DNA of 58,727 nt from Spirochaetota bacterium. Lineage in GTDB: Bacteria; Spirochaetota; Spirochaetia; JABEVK01. The stretch lies in contig JAIFLN010000069.1 in the NCBI GenBank assembly GCA_020049045.1, forward strand, positions 1 to 58,727, in the 5' to 3' direction. The notes under the pieces are model-generated. The model saw only the letters and a program-made list of their open reading frames with translations, was not told the origin of the DNA and did not search any database. Position numbers and translations under genes: made by a program. Below, one piece after another: positions 41,267 through 49,908 of this stretch. Each line of letters starts with the position of its first letter. The first letter of the stretch is position 1.

Positions 41267-42262
41267 TTACGCTTGGCCAGCGCTTCCTAAAACATCCTTG
41301 TTCTTGTGCGCGTAAAGCGCCTTGAGCGAATCGCGGGCGGGTCCGAGGTACTTTCGGGGGTCAAACTCACTGGGGTTCTCAGCAAAGACCTTTCGGATGG
41401 CTGCGGTCATGGCAATGCGCCCATCCGAGTCGATGTTGATCTTGCAGACAGCACTCTTGGCGGCCTTGCGAAGCTGCTCCTCAGGAATACCAACGGGGTC
41501 CTTCAGTTTGCCTCCGAACTGCTCAAGGATGCGAACATGCTCGATGGGAACAGAGGAGGAACCATGAAGAACGATGGGGAAGCCGGGAAGCTTCTTTTCA
41601 ATCTCTTCGAGGATGTCGAACCGGAGGGTGGGAGGAATGAGCACGCCGTCAGGGCTGACGGTGCACTGCTCACGCTTGAACTTGACAGCGCCGTGGCTGG
41701 TGCCGATGGAAATGGCCAGAGAGTCGACGCCTGTCTTGGACACGAAATCGACGACCTCTGCGGGCTTGGTGTAGCTCGAGTGTTCCGCGACCACGTCGTC
41801 TTCGATGCCGGCGAGAACGCCGAGCTCACCCTCGACCGTGACCCCATGGGCATGGGCATAGTCAACCACCGACTTGGTCAGTTTGACATTGTCTTCGTAG
41901 GGAAGGTGTGAACCGTCAATCATGACCGACGAGAAACCACCTTCAACGCAGCTCTTAACCAGTTCGAGGCTGTCACCATGGTCAAGGTGAAGAACGATAG
42001 GAATGGCATAACCGAGTTCCTTGGCGTATTCAACCGCACCTTTGGCCATATTCTTCAAAAGAGTGGCGTTGGCGTATTTGCGGGCCCCGGCAGAGACCTG
42101 GAGGATGACGGGAGACTTCGTCTCGACACAGGCCTGAATAATGGCCTGCATTTGCTCCATGTTATTGAAGTTGTAGGCGGGAATGGCATAGCCGCCCTTG
42201 ATGGCCTTGGCGAACAATTCTTTGGTGTTCACCAGACCCAATTCTTTATAGGAAGTAGCCAT
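41267..42262 (-). CDS. fba: Class II fructose-bisphosphate aldolase
   Basis: A 331-residue zinc-dependent aldolase of glycolysis and gluconeogenesis that splits fructose 1,6-bisphosphate. Metal and catalytic residues are in VLHLDHGDSLE; SVMIDGSHLPYEDN, VEGELGVLAG, SIGTSHGAVK and VLHGSSSVP follow as expected. AAGGAG precedes the ATG. It is monocistronic, with a strong terminator and a long upstream region (42263-42659). The family member with this length and NIDSDGRIAMT segment is the class IIB/FbaA-like group. Confidence 0.95.
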   Translation of the reverse strand: MATSYKELGLVNTKELFAKAIKGGYAIPAYNFNNMEQMQAIIQACVETKSPVILQVSAGARKYANATLLKNMAKGAVEYAKELGYAIPIVLHLDHGDSLELVKSCVEGGFSSVMIDGSHLPYEDNVKLTKSVVDYAHAHGVTVEGELGVLAGIEDDVVAEHSSYTKPAEVVDFVSKTGVDSLAISIGTSHGAVKFKREQCTVSPDGVLIPPTLRFDILEEIEKKLPGFPIVLHGSSSVPIEHVRILEQFGGKLKDPVGIPEEQLRKAAKSAVCKINIDSDGRIAMTAAIRKVFAENPSEFDPRKYLGPARDSLKALYAHKNKDVLGSAGQA

Positions 42263-42659
42263 AGGATTCTCCTTAGCTGATTTAAGCTTAGTCGTCAGTC
42301 TGAACCGGAACCTGCTCCCTGGTCAAGGGAAGAGGTTTTTTGAAGTAACAGGTTTTCCACGACTATCCCCAAGTTATCCACAATTTTGGCATTTTTCAAG
42401 CGGTGTCAGAAAGAAGCCGCTAACCGCTGTATTCCTCGGTGACTCCTTAGTTGACAGCAAAATCAACCAAAAAGAGAGCAACATAGACCGTTCCCAACGG
42501 AGCACCTTGATAAAATTTGATGGTGAAACAGCAAAGTACAAGAATTCAGACACTGCTTTCGTTGGTCAAGATGCAAAAATTCCAACTTGTCAAAAATGTC
42601 CACAAGTTATCCACAGGGTCAAAAAGACCCGTGCGGGCAAAACCCCGTTTGCCAAGTTG
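42263..42659. other. Non-coding region with DnaA-box-like sites
   Basis: The longest gene-free stretch in the window. It holds two exact TTATCCACA boxes (42374-42382 and 42607-42615) in the same orientation, a near match TTTTCCACG (42353-42361) and ATGTCCACA (42596-42604). It is more AT-rich than its neighbours, and ACTTGT/ACAAGT forms a loose inverted repeat around the last two. It must contain the fba promoter; a minus-strand TTGAAA with 17-bp spacing to TAACTT overlaps the first box. It could be a DnaA-binding regulatory locus or, less likely, a replication origin. No dnaA, dnaN or gyrB is in the window. Confidence 0.5.
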
Positions 42660-44396
42660 TCAAGATCCCATTGGCCCGAACTGACGAATTTTTTCAGCCA
42701 AATCAACCAGTTGTTCTTGCTTCTTCAAGAGGAACTCATCTTCCTCGGCTGGGCGGTGAAACTTCTCATAATCGGGAATAATGGTCGCTCCCCGCTGGTC
42801 ATCGCGCTCTTTGGCGCGCAGGCTGGCTTCCCACAACGCTTTTTCCTCTTCAAGGTAAAACGCAAGGTTCTGTGCTGTCGTAAACGAATCGAGGTTGAGA
42901 CGGCGGAACAGTCCCTTCAGCCAGTCTTCATTGCAGGGCACCCCGTCAAGCACCTTTTCGGCAAAAAGCTTGAGCGCTGCGTAACGCAAAAACTCCCGGT
43001 AGACCGCCACAGCCTCCCGACGGTCCTCCTCAAGCATGTAATTCTTTCCCACAGCAGGCAGATCACTCTTGGTATACACAGCTTTTCCCTCGATATTCGC
43101 CAGAAGCACGCGGGCTTTCCACAGCTTTTCCACAATCTCGGGACGGAAGATTCTCAGGTCGAAGGAATGACGGCGGGCCTTATTCCGCTGGAGAAACTTG
43201 GCTTCGTTGCGCATGAGCAGGTAGACGTTCTCTTTGAGAACCCAGCCGGGGATAACCCGGTTCAAGCCCCGGACCTGCTCTCTATCAAGGGGTTCGTCCA
43301 GAACCAAAGAAAACGGCAGAGACAATTTTTGAGGTAGGGTCACCACCCCCGAGGCCAGAATGCTGTAGGGGGCCTCGTGAAAATTGGAAGGATACTTGAC
43401 CGCCGTCGCCAAGCCGAAAAAGGTTCCTTCGCCGGCCCAGAGCTCCTGGTCGGGGGAACGGCTGGTATGGTTGGAGCCGATGTTGGCACCGTAACCGATG
43501 TTGCCGCGGCCTTCCGGCCACCAGGCGGCAATCAGCAGACTCTGATGATGGAAACCCACAAACGGTCCCAGGAAGCTTGCCGTCACCTCACCGCCCTGAA
43601 TGGTGGTATTGGGACCAATCAGACTTTCGGTCACCAGGGCATGCCGTCCGGCACCGCTGTACTCCAGCAGAATGGACTGTACCACCTGCGCGGCGGAACC
43701 GACTTCGGATCCCCATTGAACGATGGCACCTCGAAGCTGCACCGCTGCCCCGAGAAACACCGATTCTTCGGTGGAGGAGTGAATGGTGCACTGGTCGATC
43801 CTTTGGGCGGCGTGAACCCTGGTTCCCGGGCCGAAATACGTCCGGTCAATCCAAGGCGTGTTGATGATCTGGACACCAGCCCCAACGACGGTACGGTCAA
43901 AGACCACTGCCACAGACAGGTCATCGACCTCTTTTTGCAGTACCAGGTCGGTCAGGTAGCGTTCTCCCGTCTCAAGGGTCATAGAGTCCCAAATCCGAAT
44001 TTCCCGCCCAGGGGTCTCTAGTCCCGCCTTGATCACCGACCCGACGCCGAAAGAAGTTGGTGCCGAACAGTTGAGGGTGGAGTGGCGAACCAAGGCTTGG
44101 GGACCGATCAAGGTACGGCGTACCAACGGGCATTGATCAACCATAGCCCCTTCGGAGATCTCAACATCCTCAAGAACCGAGTGGTAAATCTCGCCTGACA
44201 GAACCACCGTTCCCGCGAATCGGTTGAAATGAATGCAGGCAAGGTCGAACCCGGGAGCGGCCAGCAGTACACACCCGGGACGCCACAGGTTTCCCTGACT
44301 CCTGAGGGTTTGCTTTTCTGTTTCCGTCAGGGGACGGAAGCCGGTACGTGCAACCCGCAAAGGTTCAAGGGCTTGGAGAAGCGGACTTTCGGGCAT
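42660..44396 (-). CDS. DUF4954 family protein with left-handed beta-helix repeats
   Basis: A 578-residue soluble protein. The first 330 residues contain many hexapeptide-like turns (for example VVLSGEIYHSVLEDVEIS, TLIGPQALVRHSTL, ALVTESLIGPNTTIQGGEV), the pattern of left-handed beta-helix acyl- or nucleotidyltransferases. GNIGYGANIGSNHTSR is a family-like segment. The C-terminal 200 residues are helical and charged. DUF4954 is known mainly from spirochaetes and Bacteroidetes and its function is not established. The ATG at 44396 has GGAG upstream; an upstream in-frame extension is rejected because it covers the divergent promoter. Confidence 0.8.
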   Translation of the reverse strand: MPESPLLQALEPLRVARTGFRPLTETEKQTLRSQGNLWRPGCVLLAAPGFDLACIHFNRFAGTVVLSGEIYHSVLEDVEISEGAMVDQCPLVRRTLIGPQALVRHSTLNCSAPTSFGVGSVIKAGLETPGREIRIWDSMTLETGERYLTDLVLQKEVDDLSVAVVFDRTVVGAGVQIINTPWIDRTYFGPGTRVHAAQRIDQCTIHSSTEESVFLGAAVQLRGAIVQWGSEVGSAAQVVQSILLEYSGAGRHALVTESLIGPNTTIQGGEVTASFLGPFVGFHHQSLLIAAWWPEGRGNIGYGANIGSNHTSRSPDQELWAGEGTFFGLATAVKYPSNFHEAPYSILASGVVTLPQKLSLPFSLVLDEPLDREQVRGLNRVIPGWVLKENVYLLMRNEAKFLQRNKARRHSFDLRIFRPEIVEKLWKARVLLANIEGKAVYTKSDLPAVGKNYMLEEDRREAVAVYREFLRYAALKLFAEKVLDGVPCNEDWLKGLFRRLNLDSFTTAQNLAFYLEEEKALWEASLRAKERDDQRGATIIPDYEKFHRPAEEDEFLLKKQEQLVDLAEKIRQFGPMGS

Positions 44397-44426
44397 GGGC
44401 GGTACTCCTTCCGAGACAGGGCAGAT

Positions 44427-44455
44427 TTGACAAACCAACCGGCGGTCCCTAGAAT
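44427..44455 (+). promoter_or_regulatory. sigma-70 promoter for the DUF1361-cdd genes
   Basis: A perfect TTGACA and TAGAAT separated by exactly 17 bp, about 45 bp before the DUF1361 start. It lies in the 109-bp divergent gap with the DUF4954 gene and points rightward. Confidence 0.7.
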
Positions 44456-44505
44456 AAACCCTTAGCCAGCCTTTGTTCAGGGTCCTCCCCTGCTGGAGGG
44501 AAGTT

Positions 44506-45219
44506 TTGCCCGAAATGAGACTCAATACACCCATACGATCCTTGGTTCTTCTGGCTGCCGCGTTGGGCGCCTGCCTGGGCTTGCTGGCTTTGCGCTTTCT
44601 ATTCACCGGGCGGTTCTCGCACCTGTTCCTGATCTGGAACCTGTTTCTCGGCCTTGTTCCCCTGGCAATCGCTTTTGCCGCCCTCTTTGTGGAGCGACAG
44701 AACTACCACCGCTGGGGTCGGATTTTTTTGATTTTGATCAGCGTTCCGTGGCTGCTGTTCCTTCCCAACTCGTCCTATATTTTTACCGACTTCATCCACC
44801 TCATTCAGCGGGGGCTGGTCAACGACAACCCCAATGCGAGGGGTTTGGCCAACATGCTGGTGTGGTTCGACGTGATCAACCGGTCGCTGTTCGCCTTTGT
44901 GGGCCATTTCATGGGTCTGGCGTCACTCTACGTGATGCACAATTTGTGGAAAAAGGAATTTGGCCGTTGGGTAGGGTGGCTGGCGGTGGGGTTCTCATGC
45001 TGGGCGGCTGGTTACGGGGTCTTTATTGGAAGGTTTGTCCGCTGGAGCAGCTGGCACCTGTTCACCCACCCCGACGAATCGTGGAAGGACCTGATCGACA
45101 ACCTGTTTGCTGCCGATGCCTGGCTGTTCTCCTCAGGATTTGCGGTTTTCCTGGCTGTAAGCTATTTTTTCGTCTACGTGTTCAAGAAGCATCTGTTCAT
45201 TCCCAAGGAGTCCTCATGA
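44506..45219 (+). CDS. DUF1361 family membrane protein
   Basis: About 237 residues with six hydrophobic helices. The family-type segment LFLPNSSYIFTDFIHL and the later WFDVINRSLFAFVGHFMG are present, and the C-terminus ends in a basic tail. Function of the family is unknown. TTG at 44506 is chosen because GGAGGG lies 5 bp upstream; the ATG at 44515 (three codons later) is 14 bp from that site. The stop overlaps the cdd start as ATGA, so the two are coupled. Confidence 0.8.
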   Translation: MPEMRLNTPIRSLVLLAAALGACLGLLALRFLFTGRFSHLFLIWNLFLGLVPLAIAFAALFVERQNYHRWGRIFLILISVPWLLFLPNSSYIFTDFIHLIQRGLVNDNPNARGLANMLVWFDVINRSLFAFVGHFMGLASLYVMHNLWKKEFGRWVGWLAVGFSCWAAGYGVFIGRFVRWSSWHLFTHPDESWKDLIDNLFAADAWLFSSGFAVFLAVSYFFVYVFKKHLFIPKESS

Positions 45220-45611
45220 CCGACCTCAAACGCGCCGTTGCCGTTGCCACCGAGGCCCGGAACCACTCCTACTCTCCGTATTCGCATTTTGCCGTCGGCG
45301 CCGCCCTCAAGCTCAAGGACAGGGATGTCTACGTACCGGGCTGCAACGTGGAAAACGCCAGTTTTGGCGGCACCATCTGTGCCGAGCGGTCGGCCCTGGT
45401 GGCGGCCGTCAGCCAGTACGGGAAGGTGCCGTTCGAATCGGTCACCGTTGTCACCGACACCAATCCGCCGGCCTACCCCTGCGCCTTCTGCCGTGGAGTG
45501 CTGTCGGAATTCTGCGGCCCCGAGCTGGTGGTTTACCTGGCAACCCCCGAGGGTGTGAAAATCACCACCACCCTGGGGGAGCTGCTGCCACACCCTTTCA
45601 AGCTTGTTTAA
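45216..45611 (+). CDS. cdd: Cytidine deaminase
   Basis: A 131-residue zinc enzyme that deaminates cytidine and deoxycytidine to uridine forms (pyrimidine salvage). Zinc ligands and the catalytic Glu are in GCNVENASFGGTICAERSA (CAE) and PCAFCRGVL (PCxxC). Length matches the small tetrameric class. AAGGAG precedes the ATG, which overlaps the upstream stop (ATGA). The end is 7 bp from the convergent fkp gene. Confidence 0.95.
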   Translation: MTDLKRAVAVATEARNHSYSPYSHFAVGAALKLKDRDVYVPGCNVENASFGGTICAERSALVAAVSQYGKVPFESVTVVTDTNPPAYPCAFCRGVLSEFCGPELVVYLATPEGVKITTTLGELLPHPFKLV

Positions 45612-45618
45612 GACTGTC

Positions 45619-48600
45619 CTACGAACGAGTCAGCTGGAACCCCTCGGTGGACAGACTCATTTTGACAAAGCGGGCGCGGCCGTTGGGTGGATTCCGATTC
45701 AGAGTGTCCTGAATTTTCCGGGCTGCGGCCACGTCCTTGGCGCAGATCAGCAGGTACCCGCCGCCTCCAGCCCCCAACAATTTCAATCCGCTGGTCCAGT
45801 CGGCGATTTGAGCGATGAGAGCCTCGATTTCCGGGCTGGTGGTGCCGGAGTCCAGAGCTTTATTGAGCTGCCACGACCGCCCGATCACCCGACCAGTTTC
45901 GTCCATATCGCATTTTTGCAGAGCGTCATAGGCAGCCAGAGCATGGGCCTTGATGTCGTCGACAATGCTCAGCCGGGGCCCTTCGTTCAAAAACATTCCC
46001 GTGACAATCTCAGCCAAAATGGTTTTTGCCACGCGGGTGATGCCCGTGTAGTAGAGCAACCACAAATCCTTGGTTTCCGGCTGGGTGAACAACAGGTCCG
46101 GCAGCCATCTCACACTCACCGTCTCCTGCCACCCCGGCTGGGTCTCGAGCAGTTTCAGACCAGGAAGAATGCCGCCGAACTGGTCCTGCCAACCGCCGCC
46201 GGTGGTCAGCAGCTGCTCGAGAATCAGGGTACGATGGCAGACAGCTTCCTTGGTCCAACCCAGACGGCAGAAGTCTGACAGGGCACCGAGAATGGTGGCC
46301 GCCAGAATCGAGCTGGTCCCTAGTCCCGAACCCTGGGGAATGGCCGCCAGCAGCGAGATTTCGATACCACCGCCAAACTCCTTGAGCTGCTGCTCCAAGG
46401 TCAAAAAACCAGCGGGATTGAACCGCGGATGAAACCCGGCCAGACTGAGGGCCGCCCGGGGAATAGAAAACGCCGACCCCAGTGCCGAAAGGCGGTCCAG
46501 CTGCTCGTAGGTGGAAATTTCTTCACTCACACCGTTGTCGATAGACCGCAGCACGATGGTGTGCCGGGGGGAAAGCCGTACAAACACCTGCATGGGTGGC
46601 TGCCCGTTCAGATTGACGGCCAGATTGACCACCCGCCCCCCGGTCTGAATGCAGTACGGCGGCGTGTCGGACCAGCCGCCGGCCAGGTCGAGGCGGGCGG
46701 GACTGCGGCCCCAGACAATCTGGTCGGCGAAAACGTCGAGCTTCGGATCGGCCCGCAAAGGGATGGAACCGATCAACGAACTCTGCAGTTCTCCGAAGGC
46801 CCGCTTTTCGTCGTCGCGCCCGTCCAAGCCCTTACGCTTGGCTACCTCGGCCCGAAACATAAAGTCGCGGAAGCGGGTGACGGCGGGTGCCTCAGGAGGC
46901 AAGACCGGAGGAAGGGCCAGTTTGTTGCGGGCAAAATCCCCGGCCAGCGCCTTGAGGTCGATCTGGTAAAAAACGCTGTGCAGGTTGTTCTTGGCCAGAA
47001 AGGGGAGCGTAGCGGCCCGGAACTGATCGCGCTGGGCATAGAGTCTTACCAAGTCAGCCTGAGTGCTGATCTGCTCGGCACTGAGGCGCTCCTGTGCGAC
47101 CCAACGTGACGAAAGGGCTGATTCGGGCGCTTCGGGTGCGATCATCCACCGCACCCACTCCTGGGTCAGGTCCTTTTTCAAAAACACCGGGAACAGCGGA
47201 GCTTTCTGCAGATCCCTGACCGTGTCCAATCCCGCCTGCGCCAGGGAAAGGCCCCGCTGGGCCAGCCACTGGGCCACCGGGGTGCCCATCCACAGGGTGG
47301 AAGGGTCGGCCGGGTCACCGTTGAACGAGTCGGAAATGCCGTAGGGGCGTAGGCAGAACCGATCGGGACCGACGGGGACAACATCGAGGCAAACGCCGCT
47401 GGGCAGCGTCAGTTCCCACGAATTTTCGGGAATTCCCGTCAGCACATGGTGGTCGGTCAGGGCCCAGCCAGCGGGAATCCAGGAGTTCTCGATCCAGATA
47501 TGGTGGTGCTTCTGGTTCCAGGCAATTTGGGTCACGGCGTTCTGGGTGAACAGCGTCGGGTGCGGTTTGACCCGGTGGTGCCAAAGAAAGCGCTGGTCCT
47601 GCACCAGATTCTGGATCTTTCCCATGCTGGTGATCAGTTCCAGACTGGTGCCGAAGTGGTAGAAGCCCCCGCCCTCCAGCGGTACCACCGCGACAGAAAG
47701 GGCAGACACTTCGGGGTCGGGGGTGGTGGGCTGCGCTCCCAGGGCGGGACCAAAACTGCTGTAAAGATCGTAGAAATCGGGGGTACCGCCAGCGAACTTC
47801 TGGCCGTCCCAACCGCATTTCTTCATCAAGACATCGACAGCCCGGTCGCTGAGAATCCACAGGCCGATGTCCATCTGGTACAACAGGGTACCTGCCAGCT
47901 TTTCAATGGTCTGGTGGGTGGGCTTTTGAAGCATGAATTCAAGCTGCCTCGGCTGGTTTCGAGGAGTAAAAAACACCCCGTGGCGCGAGGCCAGCTGCGG
48001 ATCAACCCAAATCCCGAAACAGACAACATCGACCTCGGGGAGGTCTCGGGGAATTTCCGGTGCCAAAATCAGCACGTCGCCGCTGGCAATCAGCGTGTTC
48101 TGCCGGGGGCCAACATCGGCCATCAGTTTGTCGTACAACGGCAGCTGCAGGTCCAGCAGCGTCTGATCGATCCTTTGTCCCCGGCTCCACCGGTAGACGG
48201 GAATGGGGGTTAGAATCTTGCCCGAGGGGGCGTACCCCGGAAGACGGCGGCTCTGTCCCCCGGCATGGACAATCACCCGGCGCCCCCCTTTTCCGCTCAA
48301 CGCCCAGTCTTGGGCCAGCAGGTGCGCCGTTCCTCCGCCCGAACCAACTTTGTGGCCGGCAGGGTCAGAGTCGGCAAACCACTCGTCATGGTTGAGCCCC
48401 TCCAGCTCATGAATGACGGGGACAAGGTTTTCAGGGAGGGAGAGGAGTTTCTTCATGGTTGCCCCTATTCTAAAGGATCCATTCCATTCTGTCTCTTTCT
48501 TCATTACCACGGCTGCCCCCACCGGGCCGCCTTCGGGTCGGAAAAATCCCGGCAGCCGGGCCTCTTCGACAAAACCGGCGTCCCCATAAAGGCGGCGCGC

Positions 48601-49008
48601 GCCGGTCCAATGTTCGTTGACGATGAGCAGAGCCTTGCGGACGGCGGGGAATTCCGCCTGCAAAACATGCAACGCGCGTTGAAACAGGGCCCGCCCCCGC
48701 CCCGAACCCCGAGCTTCGGGCGCAACGGTCATCGAGGCGATGTACAACGTGTCCCCACCCCGGTCGAGGGTGGCTTCGATGTCGTGTCCCAGATCAAAGG
48801 AACCCTGCTGCGACCAAATCTCGGCGCAAAAGTAGCCCCAGGGGGTTGCTGCCTCATCGAGGGCGAGCAGAAAACCCTCGGGAAACACCGCAATCCGGCG
48901 GGCAAAAACGGCCCTCTGTTCGACAATGCCTGCAGGAAACCCTGCGGTTTCCAGGGCCATAACAGCATCGAGATCGTCCAACGTCGCTCGGCGCAGGGTG
49001 AAGTCCAT
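45619..49008 (-). CDS. fkp: GNAT acetyltransferase fused in frame to bifunctional fucokinase/GDP-fucose pyrophosphorylase (Fkp)
   Basis: One uninterrupted frame of 1129 codons. Residues 1-170 are a GNAT acetyltransferase (SMTVAPEARGSGRGRALFQR, then ARRLYGDAGFVEEARL). After a 15-residue linker, residues 185-1129 form an Fkp of normal length (945; Bacteroides Fkp 949). Its pyrophosphorylase part has GSGGGTAHLLAQDW and HAGGQSRRLPGYAPSGKILT. The GHMP kinase part has RLDLAGGWSDTPPYC and IPQGSGLGTSSILAATILG. Fkp converts L-fucose to fucose-1-phosphate and then GDP-fucose for surface glycans. Met185 (48456) could start Fkp alone: AGGGG lies 6 bp upstream and a promoter-like element lies further up. 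The acetyltransferase has no stop of its own. Confidence 0.82.
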   Translation of the reverse strand: MDFTLRRATLDDLDAVMALETAGFPAGIVEQRAVFARRIAVFPEGFLLALDEAATPWGYFCAEIWSQQGSFDLGHDIEATLDRGGDTLYIASMTVAPEARGSGRGRALFQRALHVLQAEFPAVRKALLIVNEHWTGARRLYGDAGFVEEARLPGFFRPEGGPVGAAVVMKKETEWNGSFRIGATMKKLLSLPENLVPVIHELEGLNHDEWFADSDPAGHKVGSGGGTAHLLAQDWALSGKGGRRVIVHAGGQSRRLPGYAPSGKILTPIPVYRWSRGQRIDQTLLDLQLPLYDKLMADVGPRQNTLIASGDVLILAPEIPRDLPEVDVVCFGIWVDPQLASRHGVFFTPRNQPRQLEFMLQKPTHQTIEKLAGTLLYQMDIGLWILSDRAVDVLMKKCGWDGQKFAGGTPDFYDLYSSFGPALGAQPTTPDPEVSALSVAVVPLEGGGFYHFGTSLELITSMGKIQNLVQDQRFLWHHRVKPHPTLFTQNAVTQIAWNQKHHHIWIENSWIPAGWALTDHHVLTGIPENSWELTLPSGVCLDVVPVGPDRFCLRPYGISDSFNGDPADPSTLWMGTPVAQWLAQRGLSLAQAGLDTVRDLQKAPLFPVFLKKDLTQEWVRWMIAPEAPESALSSRWVAQERLSAEQISTQADLVRLYAQRDQFRAATLPFLAKNNLHSVFYQIDLKALAGDFARNKLALPPVLPPEAPAVTRFRDFMFRAEVAKRKGLDGRDDEKRAFGELQSSLIGSIPLRADPKLDVFADQIVWGRSPARLDLAGGWSDTPPYCIQTGGRVVNLAVNLNGQPPMQVFVRLSPRHTIVLRSIDNGVSEEISTYEQLDRLSALGSAFSIPRAALSLAGFHPRFNPAGFLTLEQQLKEFGGGIEISLLAAIPQGSGLGTSSILAATILGALSDFCRLGWTKEAVCHRTLILEQLLTTGGGWQDQFGGILPGLKLLETQPGWQETVSVRWLPDLLFTQPETKDLWLLYYTGITRVAKTILAEIVTGMFLNEGPRLSIVDDIKAHALAAYDALQKCDMDETGRVIGRSWQLNKALDSGTTSPEIEALIAQIADWTSGLKLLGAGGGGYLLICAKDVAAARKIQDTLNRNPPNGRARFVKMSLSTEGFQLTRS
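48467..48495 (-). promoter_or_regulatory. Possible internal promoter before the Fkp part
   Basis: On the minus strand GAGACA (4 of 6 consensus) and TAGAAT are separated by 17 bp, and the -10 ends 10 bp before the ATG at 48456. If used, Fkp would be made on its own, from within the GNAT-Fkp frame. Confidence 0.35.
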
Positions 49009-49053
49009 CGCCGCATCTTGACCCTACCAACCGTGGCGGTCAAGATGGTCGGC

Positions 49054-49905
49054 ATGACCCGACCAGACTATACCCTCACCGTCAACTGCCCCGACCAGAA
49101 AGGCATTATTGCCGCCGTCACCCAAATCATTGCCGCAGGCGGGGGAAACATCCTTAACCTCAGCCAGCACACCGCTGTGGACGTGAATATCTTTCTCCTC
49201 AAAGCCGACTTTTCCGTGGATGAAACCTTTGCACAGGCAGCCTTCGAAACGACCTTTCAGGAGGTCGCCGAACGGTTTCAGATGGACTGGAGGCTGCACG
49301 ACAAGGCCGCCCGCCCCCGGGTGGCCATTCTGGTCAGCAAGACCAGCCACTGTCTGTACGAACTCCTGCTCAAGCATCAGGACGGGGAGCTGGAATGTGA
49401 CTTTCCGGTCATCATCGCCAACCACTCCGACCTGGCTGCCGTGGCCACCCAGTTTCACATCCCGTTCTTCCAGGTAGACCCCGCCAAGGGCAAGGCCGCT
49501 TACGAGGCCGATGTGCAGAAAATTCTGGAAGACTGGAAGATCGACACCGTGGTCTTGGCCCGCTACATGCAGATTCTCAGCCCGGATTTTACCAGGCGGT
49601 GGGCCTACCAGGTCATCAACATCCACCACGGATTTCTACCGGCCTTTATGGGCGCCAAACCCTACCACCAGGCCTGGCACCGAGGCGTCAAAATCATCGG
49701 GGCCACCGCCCATTTTGCCAACGAGAACTTGGACCAAGGCCCCATCATCAGCCAGGACACCATTCAGGTTCCCGATACCTGCTCCATCGCCGAGTTCGTG
49801 CAGATGGGCAAGGATGTCGAACGGAAGGTGCTGTTCGAAGCGCTGAAAAGCTTTCTGAACCGGCAGGTGTTTGTCTACGGCGGCCGCACCTTCCTCCTTC
49901 CCTAA
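49054..49905 (+). CDS. purU: Formyltetrahydrofolate deformylase PurU
   Basis: A 283-residue enzyme that hydrolyses 10-formyltetrahydrofolate to formate and tetrahydrofolate, balancing one-carbon units. An N-terminal ACT domain (about 5-80, YTLTVNCPDQKGIIAAVTQI) precedes the formyltransferase-fold domain with VINIHHGFLPAFMGAKPYH and LDQGPIISQD, giving the catalytic Asn-His-Asp set. ATG 49045 is an in-frame alternative, adding three residues. A weak TTGACC/CAAGAT pair (17-bp spacing) sits just upstream. It is first in an operon with an SDR and a deacetylase. Confidence 0.93.
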   Translation: MTRPDYTLTVNCPDQKGIIAAVTQIIAAGGGNILNLSQHTAVDVNIFLLKADFSVDETFAQAAFETTFQEVAERFQMDWRLHDKAARPRVAILVSKTSHCLYELLLKHQDGELECDFPVIIANHSDLAAVATQFHIPFFQVDPAKGKAAYEADVQKILEDWKIDTVVLARYMQILSPDFTRRWAYQVINIHHGFLPAFMGAKPYHQAWHRGVKIIGATAHFANENLDQGPIISQDTIQVPDTCSIAEFVQMGKDVERKVLFEALKSFLNRQVFVYGGRTFLLP

Positions 49906-49908
49906 GCA

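Noticed and set aside
42507-43337. A 276-codon plus-strand frame opposite DUF4954 and entering the non-coding region
   Set aside because: No family similarity or ribosome-binding site; overlaps a supported gene over most of its length.
44397-44606. N-terminal extension of the DUF4954 protein by 70 residues
   Set aside because: It would run through the strong divergent promoter at 44427-44455 and has no SD; ATG 44396 has GGAG.
48265-49053. N-terminal extension of PurU by some 260 residues
   Set aside because: It is antisense to the GNAT-Fkp frame; PurU has its normal ACT start at 49054.
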